Below, piece after piece: positions 1 to 6,362 of a DNA stretch of 7,147 nt. This DNA is from Bacteroidales bacterium (GTDB taxonomy: Bacteria > Bacteroidota > Bacteroidia > Bacteroidales > UBA932): assembly GCA_016285215.1 (NCBI GenBank), contig JAEEQI010000126.1, positions 1 through 7,147 of the forward strand. The letters run 5' to 3'. The first letter of the stretch is position 1. Each line of letters starts with the position of its first letter. The notes beneath the pieces were generated by a model, which saw only the letters and a list, made by a program, of their open reading frames with translations, had not been told where the DNA came from and did not search any database. The translations under genes were made by a program, and so were the position numbers.

Positions 1-82
1 TCATCTTGGCACCCAGGGCCACGTGGGCATCGTACAGGCAAGTGCGCTGCAGCTGTTCCTCAGGGATGATAACGTCTGACAT
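1..82 (-). CDS. gcvT: Glycine cleavage system T protein (aminomethyltransferase), N-terminal fragment
   Basis: Only the first 27 codons lie in the window; the gene runs off the left edge. The visible protein begins MSDVIIPEEQ and continues to a segment reading RTCLYDAHVALGAKM, which matches the conserved start of GcvT proteins (typically R/K-TPLYDxHVALGAKM, just before the folate-binding domain). GcvT transfers the methylene carbon of the aminomethyl-lipoyl intermediate on the H protein to tetrahydrofolate, releasing ammonia, in cytosolic glycine catabolism. The start ATG at 82-80 lies six bases after the stop codon of the upstream ureohydrolase-family gene on the same strand, so the two are probably co-transcribed. 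The sequence before the ATG is AT-rich with no Shine-Dalgarno motif. The assignment rests on a short stretch, but that stretch is distinctive. Confidence 0.8.
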   Translation of the reverse strand, partial: MSDVIIPEEQLQRTCLYDAHVALGAKM

Positions 83-88
83 ATTGTG

Positions 89-778
89 TTAGTTTAAATA
101 GTGTGTTAAAAACTTATATAAATCTATATTTGTCTCTTTGTTGATGCGGAGGTCTTCCGGTGTGGCGCCCTTGGAAGGAGCCAGTTCCCCGCAAATATCC
201 ACCGCCGCCACATTCATCCGGCCTATGATGCGTTCCAGCATCTCTTTTATCTGTTCCAAGGAATAGGTACCCTGGGACCAGTCCGTACGGGCATAGGCCT
301 TATCCATCACATCCTTGTCCAGCGACACATACACCCGCTCTCCCCTTCTTTCTTCCAGCCAGCCTTCCGGGATATCGGCCTTTCCTTCCGGAGGGCCGAT
401 GGAAAGCACGTCCCTCAGCATCGGATTCTGCTCCTGCATCTCCTTGACCCAGCTGCCACAGGAGAGCACGCCTTCAAAGGCGGGGTCCTGGTTGTCCGGA
501 TGGTTGTCCAGCAGGATCAGGTGAAAGGGTTGGGTCTCCCTCAGGGCCAGCAGGTGCGAGAGATAATGGTAGTCTCCGCTGTCCAGCCAGCGCAGCCGCG
601 GCAAGGGCTGCGGGAACGCCTCTTTCAATTCCGCCGCTGCCTGACTGTCGCAGTAACAGCAGCACCCTTCCAGGGCCGTAAAATCCAGTACCTGAACGCT
701 TTGTGTCTGCTGCTCCAGCCAGGGCAGGAACCCCTGCTCCGCATACGCGCCGCTCAACTGAAACACAAGGCTATTCAT
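89..778 (-). CDS. Arginase/ureohydrolase-fold family protein, compact form
   Basis: The 229-residue protein carries the metal-ligand signatures of the ureohydrolase superfamily (arginase, agmatinase, formiminoglutamase), whose members hydrolyse guanidino-type C-N bonds with a two-manganese centre. Visible candidates for the six ligands are H71 in SGDYH (compare GGDHS), D91, H93 and D95 in LLDNHPD (compare DAHxD), and D154 and D156 in SLDKDVMD (compare SxDxDxxDP). It is shorter than classical arginases of about 300 residues, lacks the proline after the last Asp motif, and has a cysteine cluster CCCYC at residues 39-43. A conserved-looking DICGE segment lies at residues 194-198. No signal peptide or membrane segment is seen, so it is presumably cytosolic. 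The start is fixed because the next methionine is at residue 114. The adjacent gcvT hints at amino-acid nitrogen or one-carbon metabolism. The substrate cannot be assigned: the fold is well supported, true arginase activity is not. Confidence 0.8.
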   Translation of the reverse strand: MNSLVFQLSGAYAEQGFLPWLEQQTQSVQVLDFTALEGCCCYCDSQAAAELKEAFPQPLPRLRWLDSGDYHYLSHLLALRETQPFHLILLDNHPDNQDPAFEGVLSCGSWVKEMQEQNPMLRDVLSIGPPEGKADIPEGWLEERRGERVYVSLDKDVMDKAYARTDWSQGTYSLEQIKEMLERIIGRMNVAAVDICGELAPSKGATPEDLRINKETNIDLYKFLTHYLN

Positions 779-782
779 CTTT

Positions 783-790
783 CAAAGATA
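783..790 (-). promoter_or_regulatory. Possible -7 promoter box for the ureohydrolase gene
   Basis: On the minus strand the sequence TATCTTTG fits the Bacteroidota sigma-factor -7 consensus TAnnTTTG exactly. It ends only four bases before the ATG at 778, so if used the transcript would start at or next to the start codon. A TTTG that could serve as the upstream -33 element is present at 808-805, but the 14-base spacing is shorter than the usual 17-21. This is a motif match only and may be fortuitous. Confidence 0.3.
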
Positions 791-837
791 CGCATTTTAT
801 CCGACAAAGACATATAGTATTTTCAAAAGAATTTGTG

Positions 838-845
838 TATTTTTG
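838..845 (+). promoter_or_regulatory. Probable -7 promoter box for the OmpA-obg-PAP2 cluster
   Basis: TATTTTTG matches the Bacteroidota -7 consensus TAnnTTTG and lies 29 bases before the ATG of the OmpA-like gene, which gives a short 5' leader of roughly 25 bases. It sits in the only AT-rich non-coding stretch of the window (779-874), between two divergent genes, where a promoter is expected. No good TTTG -33 element is visible at the expected distance (about 814-819), so the assignment rests on the -7 box and position. The leader has purine runs (GAAAGAAA at 854-861) but no convincing Shine-Dalgarno. Confidence 0.5.
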
Positions 846-874
846 TAGGAATTGAAAGAAACTGACTCAGGCAT

Positions 875-2038
875 ATGAAAAATGCTATTTATACCCTCTC
901 CCTGGCTTTCACTTTTCTAGTTGCCGGCGCTTTTGCACAGGCGCAGGAACAGCAGAATTCCGTCCTCAGCGGAAAAGCCTCCGAGCACTGGTTCATTGGC
1001 GTAGGCGGCGGTGTCAACAGCATCTTTGACAACAGCCGTTTTGCCCCCGTCCAGCCTGCCGCCCAGTTCAATGTGGGTAAATGGGTCAGTCCCGCCATCG
1101 GCCTCCGTGCCGGCTACAACGGCATCTATGCCAAGGCTGTTTCGGCCCCGGAAACCTGGTTTGCCGCAGACCAGAAATTCAACTACAACCTGGTGCACTT
1201 TGACGCCCTCTGGAACCTCCGCAATACGGTCACCTATAAAGAGAAGCGAATCTGGAACCCCGTACTGTACCTGCGCACCGGTGCCATCCTGGCCACCGCC
1301 CAGGGAAGCAGTATGAAGTGGGCCTTTGGAATGGGCGGCGGCTTTGCCAACCATTTCCGCGTAAGCGAGCACACCAGCATCTCCCTGGACCTTTCGGCCG
1401 TAGTGGCCAGCGAGCGCCTGTTCCGTAACAACGGCAGCGGCGGTTTCGTAACCTTCCCCACGGCCACCATCGGCCTGGTCTTCGACCTGGGAACCCGCAG
1501 GTTCAAGCGTCCCGCCGCTCCCGTACAGGATCCGGACCCCAACATCATTGACAAACTGCAGGTGCAGCTGGACGAGGCCGATGCCCGCCTGGCCCTGGCC
1601 CAGAGCCGTATTGGCAAGCTCCAGAAAGAAAACAGCAAAATGGACAGGCTCCAGGAAGGCAAAACCTACAGCTACAAGGGCGGAGTCTTCAGCGAGACCC
1701 AGATTCCCGAGCCTGTCACCATCAGCACCAACGTAGCAGAAATCCTCTATTTTGAACTGGGTAAAACCACCCTGGACGAGCGTGAACTGGCCCGTCTGGA
1801 ATTCTACGCCCAAAATACCTTCAAGAAGACGCAGAAGCTTCTGATCAGCGGCTGCGCAGATTCCGGTACCGGCACCCGTGAAGTGAACGAGCGCCTCTCC
1901 CGGCAGCGCGCAGAATACGTAAAAGACATCCTGGTGAAGCGGTTTGGCTACAACCCCGCCCTCATTACCACCCAGGCAGACGTTATTCCTTCCACCTCCC
2001 CCATCAAGGGACGCATTGTTACCATTGAAGTACAGTAA
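875..2038 (+). CDS. OmpA-family outer-membrane / peptidoglycan-associated protein
   Basis: This 387-residue exported protein has a classical signal peptide (K2, hydrophobic residues 5-20, probable cleavage after AFAQAQ at about residue 24). Residues about 35-207 are rich in alternating aromatic and glycine segments typical of an eight-stranded outer-membrane beta-barrel. A Pro-rich linker (212-222) leads to a short, probably coiled-coil helix (about 224-260) and a C-terminal OmpA-like domain (about 284-387). That domain includes FELGKTTLD, ISGCADSGTG and NERLSRQRA, with D329 and R345 as likely peptidoglycan-contacting residues. The usual GHTD histidine position is a cysteine (C327), the only cysteine in the mature protein. 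The likely role is tethering the outer membrane to the cell wall; this is inferred from the domain. It is the first gene of a plus-strand cluster, has its own probable promoter, and its stop codon abuts the obg start directly. Confidence 0.88.
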   Translation: MKNAIYTLSLAFTFLVAGAFAQAQEQQNSVLSGKASEHWFIGVGGGVNSIFDNSRFAPVQPAAQFNVGKWVSPAIGLRAGYNGIYAKAVSAPETWFAADQKFNYNLVHFDALWNLRNTVTYKEKRIWNPVLYLRTGAILATAQGSSMKWAFGMGGGFANHFRVSEHTSISLDLSAVVASERLFRNNGSGGFVTFPTATIGLVFDLGTRRFKRPAAPVQDPDPNIIDKLQVQLDEADARLALAQSRIGKLQKENSKMDRLQEGKTYSYKGGVFSETQIPEPVTISTNVAEILYFELGKTTLDERELARLEFYAQNTFKKTQKLLISGCADSGTGTREVNERLSRQRAEYVKDILVKRFGYNPALITTQADVIPSTSPIKGRIVTIEVQ

Positions 2039-3031
2039 ATGGCAGAATCCAATTTCATAGATTACGTTAGAATCTTCTGTGCCAGCGGGCACGGAGGATC
2101 CGGCAGCGCCCACCTTCACCGCGCCAAGTACGTGCCCAAAGGAGGCCCGGACGGCGGAGACGGCGGCCGCGGCGGCCATATCATCCTTAAAGTCAATCCT
2201 CAGCTCTGGACGCTCATCCACCTCCGCTACAGAAAAGTAGTGAAGGCCGAAAACGGAGGCAACGGGGCCGAAGCCCTCAAGCGCGGCAAGAATGGAGAAG
2301 ACATCATTCTTGAAGTGCCCCAGGGCGTGGTTGTCAAAGACGCAGAGACGGAAGAAGTCATAACCGAACTGGTAGAAAAGGACCAGGAATACATCCTGTG
2401 CCAGGGCGGCCGCGGCGGCTGGGGCAACGACCATTTCAAGAGTGCCACCAACCAGACGCCCCGCTACGCCCAGCCCGGAGAGGAAGGCCAGGAAGGCTGG
2501 TTTATCCTGGAGTTGAAAGTACTGGCCGATGTAGGTCTGGTGGGCTTCCCCAACGCCGGAAAGAGCACCCTGCTGGCCGCCATCACCAGTGCCAAACCCA
2601 AGATTGCCAATTACGCCTTCACCACCCTGGAACCCAACCTGGGCATAGTCCGTTACCACGACAACCGCTCCTTCGTGATGGCCGATATCCCCGGCATCAT
2701 CGAGGGCGCCCACGAAGGCCGGGGCATTGGTATGCGCTTCCTAAGACATATTGAGCGCAACAGCGTGCTCCTGTTTATGGTAGCCGCAGACGAACCGGAC
2801 GTAACCAAGGGTTACAAGATCCTCCTCAAGGAACTGGAAGAATACAACCCTGAGCTTCTGGTCAAAGACCGCGTGCTGGCCATTACCAAAACGGACCTGA
2901 TAGATGAGAAGCAGAAGGCCAAGATAGAGAAGAAACTTCCCACCGACGTCCCTCACGTCTTTATTTCCTCGGTAGCCCAGACGGGTCTCAACGAACTCAA
3001 GGAAGCCCTATGGAAGGCCTTGTCCAGCTAG
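2039..3031 (+). CDS. obg: Obg family ribosome-assembly GTPase
   Basis: The 330-residue protein is a clear Obg/CgtA. Residues 1-160 form the glycine-rich Obg fold ([30 protein letters not shown]). The G domain follows with G1 GFPNAGKS (169-176), G2 FTT (194-196), G3 DIPG (216-219), G4 TKTD (283-286, for NKxD) and a G5-like SSVAQTG (310-316). It ends directly after the G domain, without the C-terminal OCT extension of some Obg proteins. Obg is an essential cytosolic GTPase that binds the 50S subunit during late assembly and is linked to the stringent response. The start [10 protein letters not shown] is the family's usual N-terminus, so the ATG at 2039 is secure even though it follows the OmpA-like stop codon with no gap. 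Translation therefore probably depends on coupling to the upstream gene. The 3' end overlaps the PAP2 gene by 22 bases. Confidence 0.97.
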   Translation: MAESNFIDYVRIFCASGHGGSGSAHLHRAKYVPKGGPDGGDGGRGGHIILKVNPQLWTLIHLRYRKVVKAENGGNGAEALKRGKNGEDIILEVPQGVVVKDAETEEVITELVEKDQEYILCQGGRGGWGNDHFKSATNQTPRYAQPGEEGQEGWFILELKVLADVGLVGFPNAGKSTLLAAITSAKPKIANYAFTTLEPNLGIVRYHDNRSFVMADIPGIIEGAHEGRGIGMRFLRHIERNSVLLFMVAADEPDVTKGYKILLKELEEYNPELLVKDRVLAITKTDLIDEKQKAKIEKKLPTDVPHVFISSVAQTGLNELKEALWKALSS

Positions 3032-3594
3032 ATCAGCGCCTCAGTCTCTGGCTCAATCAGAACAATCCGGAAGCCCTCAACGGCTTCTGGCACCTTATGT
3101 CCGGCGTAAGGGAGTGGATTCCGCTGTACGTCTTTATGATTGGCTTTCTCATCTGGCGTCTGGGCTGGAAAAAAGGCCTGGCGGTGGTCCTCACCCTTTT
3201 CCTGGGCGTTTACCTTACAGACCAGGTAGCCAACCTGTTCAAGAACGGATTTATGCGCCTCAGACCCTGCCGGGACCCTTGGATGCTTGAGAACGGAGTC
3301 CTTTGCCCCGACGGCATCATCGGCGGCCTGTACGGATTCTTCTCCGGCCACGCCAGCAACGCCTTCGGCTTTGCCGCCGGCACCTGGGCCGGTCTCCAGT
3401 TAAACGACAAGGAACACAATTACAGCCTCTACGGCTGCGTCATTATGATATGGGCCACTATGATGTCTCTGAGCCGCACTATGCTGGCGGCCCATTATCT
3501 GGGGGATATTCTGGTAGGAGCCCTCTTCGGCCTCACCCTGGGCTTCGGCCTGGCTTACGCCGTGCACAAGCTGCTGGTTAAAGCGAAGGTATAA
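3010..3594 (+). CDS. PAP2-family membrane phosphatase
   Basis: The 194-residue integral membrane protein carries the three PAP2 (phosphatidic acid phosphatase type 2) signatures: K78-x6-R85-P86 in [13 protein letters not shown] at 111-114 (canonical PSGH; H114 is the expected proton donor), and S155-R156-x5-H162-x3-D166 in [13 protein letters not shown]162 would be the nucleophile. Hydrophobic helices fall at about 36-50, 57-75, 106-129, 140-158 and 165-188. Such enzymes remove phosphate from lipid phosphates at the outer face of the inner membrane; candidate substrates are undecaprenyl pyrophosphate, phosphatidylglycerol phosphate and lipid A, and the sequence does not decide between them. 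The start [17 protein letters not shown] resembles the usual N-terminus of bacterial PAP2 proteins, so the 22-base overlap with obg in another frame appears genuine. The 3' end overlaps convergent murF by 17 bases. Confidence 0.92.
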   Translation: MEGLVQLDQRLSLWLNQNNPEALNGFWHLMSGVREWIPLYVFMIGFLIWRLGWKKGLAVVLTLFLGVYLTDQVANLFKNGFMRLRPCRDPWMLENGVLCPDGIIGGLYGFFSGHASNAFGFAAGTWAGLQLNDKEHNYSLYGCVIMIWATMMSLSRTMLAAHYLGDILVGALFGLTLGFGLAYAVHKLLVKAKV

Positions 3595-4831
3595 TCTTTT
3601 CCATCTGGATGCTGTGGGAGCCCTTGAGTAAGATGGTGCAACCCTCCAGCGGATGCTCTTCAAGATACTTGGCCAGGTCTGAGAACGTGGCAAAGGTCTT
3701 ATACGGCTTACCGGCGGCGGCGCGGGTGAATTCCTCGCCCACCAGATAGGCCTCCAATCCCTCCAGACGAGCCACAATGCGGTTATGTTCGGCGGCGGCA
3801 TCGGCGCCCAGCTCTCGCATATCTCCCAGCATAGCTACCTTTCGGCCCTTCATCTGGGCCAGATTGTCCAGGGCCACGCCCATAGATGACGGGTTGGCAT
3901 TGTAGGCATCTACAATGAGGGTATTCTTCTCTGTCTTAACCAGTTGACTGCGGTTATTGGAAGGAATGTAGGAAGCAATGGCCTGCAGGGCATCCTCACG
4001 GGGCACGTCAAAGTACCAGGCCAGCTTGAGAGCGGCCAGTACGTTGGCGGCATTGTAGGCGCCCACCAGCTGCGTCTGCAGCGAGGCGTCTTCCCACTCC
4101 ATTTCCAGGAAGGGATCGGCCTTAACCTTGATGCCTTCCTTGGTGTAGCCAATGGCTTCCAGGCCTCTCTGGGCCAGCATCTCCTGCAGCACGGGGTCGT
4201 CGGCGTTGGCAAACACCACGCCGTCGTGCTCCTTCAGATAATCATAGAGCAGACCCTTGGCGTGCTTGACACCCTCATAGCTGCCAAAGCCTTCCAGGTG
4301 CGCCTTACCCACATTGGTGATGAGTCCCAGGTTGGGCTGGGCCACGGCCAGCAGGGGCTTGAGGTCTTCGGGATGGCTGGCACCCATTTCTACAATGGCA
4401 ATCTGGGCGCGGGGACCAATCTTGAGGACGGTGAGCGGAACGCCAATCTCGTTATTGAGGTTGCCCTCGGTGGCGCTCACGCGGTAGGCGGCGCCCAGGG
4501 CGGTCTTGATCAGTTCCTTGGTGGTGGTTTTGCCGTTGGTGCCGGTAAGGCCAATCACGGGAATGCGCAGCTGTCTGCGGTGATAGGCGGCCAGGGCCTT
4601 GAGGGTCTCCAGGGTATCGGGGACCTTGATGAGGCGGGGGTCTTCGGCCTCTAAATCCTCCCCTGCTACGGCATAGGAGGCGCCTTTTTCCAGGGCTTGC
4701 AGGGCAAAACGGTTGCCGTCAAAATTCTCTCCCTTGAGGGCAAAGAACAGCTGATTTTTCTTGAGGGTACGGGTATCCGTACATACGCCTGCGCTCTGCA
4801 GGAAGATATCGTAAAGTGCTTTGATTTCCAT
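3578..4831 (-). CDS. murF: UDP-N-acetylmuramoyl-tripeptide--D-alanyl-D-alanine ligase
   Basis: MurF joins D-Ala-D-Ala to UDP-MurNAc-tripeptide using ATP, the last cytosolic step in building the peptidoglycan pentapeptide precursor. The 417-residue protein shows the Mur-ligase order: an N-terminal substrate domain with TDTR (18-21) and FFALKGENFDGN (29-40); the ATP-binding loop GTNGKTTTK (97-105); GNLNNEIGVPLTVL (123-136); EMGASHPED (148-156); TNVGKAHLEGFGS (172-184), including the lysine-histidine region; and the C-terminal domain with DAYNANPSSM (308-317) and MLGDMRELG (334-342). The chosen start MEIKALYD at 4831 gives a normal family N-terminus; the frame stays open to 4900, but that extension lies inside dut and looks nothing like MurF. 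The start A is shared with the last base of the dut stop codon (TAATG), indicating translational coupling. It is the last gene of the minus-strand operon. Confidence 0.96.
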   Translation of the reverse strand: MEIKALYDIFLQSAGVCTDTRTLKKNQLFFALKGENFDGNRFALQALEKGASYAVAGEDLEAEDPRLIKVPDTLETLKALAAYHRRQLRIPVIGLTGTNGKTTTKELIKTALGAAYRVSATEGNLNNEIGVPLTVLKIGPRAQIAIVEMGASHPEDLKPLLAVAQPNLGLITNVGKAHLEGFGSYEGVKHAKGLLYDYLKEHDGVVFANADDPVLQEMLAQRGLEAIGYTKEGIKVKADPFLEMEWEDASLQTQLVGAYNAANVLAALKLAWYFDVPREDALQAIASYIPSNNRSQLVKTEKNTLIVDAYNANPSSMGVALDNLAQMKGRKVAMLGDMRELGADAAAEHNRIVARLEGLEAYLVGEEFTRAAAGKPYKTFATFSDLAKYLEEHPLEGCTILLKGSHSIQMEKIIPSL

Positions 4832-5262
4832 TATTTTCCGGTGCTTCCAAATCCGCCGGCACCACGCTCGGTGGCATCCAGCTCTTCCACTTCTTCCCAT
4901 TGTACCTGCTCGTGGCGGGCAATCACCATCTGGGCAATGCGCTCACCGGGAACAATCTCAAACGGCTCCTGCGACAGGTTAACCAGAATCACCTTGATCT
5001 CTCCCCTGTAGTCTGCGTCAATGGTGCCGGGGGTATTGAGAACGGTAATTCCGTGCTTGGCGGCCAGTCCGCTGCGGGGACGTACCTGGGCCTCAAATCC
5101 GGCCGGAAGGGCAATGAAAAGACCCGTAGGAACCAGCGTACGCTGCAACGGCTGCAGGGTAACGGGCTCTTCCAGGTTGGCTTTGAGGTCTACCCCTGCG
5201 CTCTGCGGCGTGGCGTATGCCGGGCTGGGATACGGAGAGTGGTTTACGATTTTTACCTTCAT
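4831..5262 (-). CDS. dut: Deoxyuridine 5'-triphosphate nucleotidohydrolase (dUTPase)
   Basis: The 143-residue protein is a complete trimeric dUTPase with all five family motifs in order: I AGVDLKA (22-28), II RPRSGLA (61-67), [18 protein letters not shown] (79-93, with the D82/D84 and Y85 region that binds and activates at the uridine site), [11 protein letters not shown] (105-113), and [11 protein letters not shown] (133-142), the glycine-rich C-terminal arm that closes over the phosphates. It converts dUTP to dUMP and pyrophosphate in the cytosol, keeping uracil out of DNA and supplying dUMP for thymidylate synthesis. Length and termini are typical. Its ATG at 5262 shares a base with the stop of the upstream permease gene and its own stop shares a base with the murF start. 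It therefore sits inside a chain of coupled genes, with no promoter of its own visible. Confidence 0.97.
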   Translation of the reverse strand: MKVKIVNHSPYPSPAYATPQSAGVDLKANLEEPVTLQPLQRTLVPTGLFIALPAGFEAQVRPRSGLAAKHGITVLNTPGTIDADYRGEIKVILVNLSQEPFEIVPGERIAQMVIARHEQVQWEEVEELDATERGAGGFGSTGK

Positions 5263-6362
5263 TATTTAGGAGCTTTTACGTAAAGGACAATGGCTATGAT
5301 GGTATACAGGTAGTTGGGCAGCCAGATGGCAATGGACGCCGGAAGGGTATCCGTAATCACAAACATCTCGCTGAACTGCATAAACAGGATATAGGAGAAG
5401 GCCAGGGCCGTTCCCGCCGCCAGGTTCCAACCCATACCGCCGCGCTTTTTCTTGGTACAGAGAGCCAGGCCAATGATGGTAAGGATAATGGTGGAGAAAG
5501 GCATAGAGAGGCGGTTGTTCTTCTCAATGAGGGCCATATTCACGGAGGCGTCTCCCCGCATCTTCTGCGTCTCGATAAGCTGGTTGAGTTCCCGCTTGTT
5601 CAGACGCTGGATGGTGAACTTGTTCATAAAGAAGTCGTCTCTGGTAAGGCTCAGGGTGGTATCCATCTGACGGCCGCTGCGGATATGGTCCCGCATTCCT
5701 TCGTCATATTCACGGACAACCCAGTTTCTCAGGTGCCAGACGCCGGAGACGGTGTCAAACTGGGCACTTTCGGCCGAAATCTTGGAATGCAGGCGGCCTT
5801 CGGAGAGGTCTTCCAGCGTAAAGTTATAGGCGGTGTTATTATACGAACTGAAGCTTTCCAGATACACAAAGCGGTCGTCTTCCAGCTTGTAGTGCATATC
5901 GTGACCTATCTTTACTTTTCTCCAGGAGTTGTACTTCTGTTCAAACTCCACGCGCACGCCATTGGCGTGAGGCAGAACCCACTGACCCAGTTCCAGCGAC
6001 ATCACCGCAATAAAGAGGGCCGAAAGGACAAAGGGCAAGGCAAACCGATGGTAACTGATACCGCCGGAAAGGATGGCCACCACCTCCGAGTCCTGCGTCA
6101 TCTTGGAAGTGAAGAAGATAACCGTCAGGAACACGAACATAGGCGCGTACTGGTTGATGAAGTACGGAACCCAGTTCAGGTAATAATCGAAGACAATCTC
6201 GTGGATAGGGGCTTCCTTCTTGATGAAGTCTTCAATCTTTTCGCTGATATCGAAGATGATGATGAGCACCGCCAGGAAGAGGATGGACACAAAGAACGTC
6301 ACCAGGAATTTCCTGATGATGTACCAGTCCAGCCGCTGGAGTCCCTTGAACTTGAACGTCAT
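5262..6362 (-). CDS. LptF/LptG (YjgP/YjgQ) family LPS-export permease
   Basis: The 366-residue inner-membrane protein matches the LptF/LptG family. Three predicted N-terminal membrane helices (about 17-38, 60-84, 105-125) are followed by a large extracytoplasmic segment (about 130-275, presumably the beta-jellyroll) and three C-terminal helices (about 285-303, 310-332, 341-363). The N-terminal [10 protein letters not shown] and the stretch [22 protein letters not shown] (86-107, the cytoplasmic coupling-helix region contacting LptB) are characteristic. With its partner permease and the ATPase LptB, such proteins extract lipopolysaccharide from the inner membrane and pass it to the LptC-LptA bridge. 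The sequence alone does not tell me whether it is the LptF or the LptG member; no second permease gene lies adjacent. The start codon overlaps the tgt stop by four bases (ATGA), and the stop overlaps dut by one. Confidence 0.92.
   Translation of the reverse strand: MTFKFKGLQRLDWYIIRKFLVTFFVSILFLAVLIIIFDISEKIEDFIKKEAPIHEIVFDYYLNWVPYFINQYAPMFVFLTVIFFTSKMTQDSEVVAILSGGISYHRFALPFVLSALFIAVMSLELGQWVLPHANGVRVEFEQKYNSWRKVKIGHDMHYKLEDDRFVYLESFSSYNNTAYNFTLEDLSEGRLHSKISAESAQFDTVSGVWHLRNWVVREYDEGMRDHIRSGRQMDTTLSLTRDDFFMNKFTIQRLNKRELNQLIETQKMRGDASVNMALIEKNNRLSMPFSTIILTIIGLALCTKKKRGGMGWNLAAGTALAFSYILFMQFSEMFVITDTLPASIAIWLPNYLYTIIAIVLYVKAPK

Noticed and set aside
779..874. A small gene, riboswitch or regulatory RNA in the divergent intergenic region
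   Set aside because: The 96 bases are AT-rich with promoter-like boxes only. I found no strong hairpin, no known riboswitch core and no credible short open frame.
917..2713. A 598-codon open frame on the minus strand spanning the OmpA-like gene and most of obg
   Set aside because: It lies wholly antisense to two well-supported genes. It stays open across the junction because those genes share a frame with no gap and GC-rich codons rarely give stops on the other strand. The translation is low-complexity, rich in Gly, Ala and Val, with no recognisable motif.
3944..4654. A 236-codon open frame on the plus strand opposite murF
   Set aside because: It is fully inside murF on the other strand, has no plausible promoter or start context, and no protein-like motif.
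4832..4900. Upstream extension of murF to an ATG at 4900
   Set aside because: The extra 23 residues are an out-of-frame reading of the dut 3' end and do not resemble a Mur ligase N-terminus. The ATG at 4831 gives the normal start.
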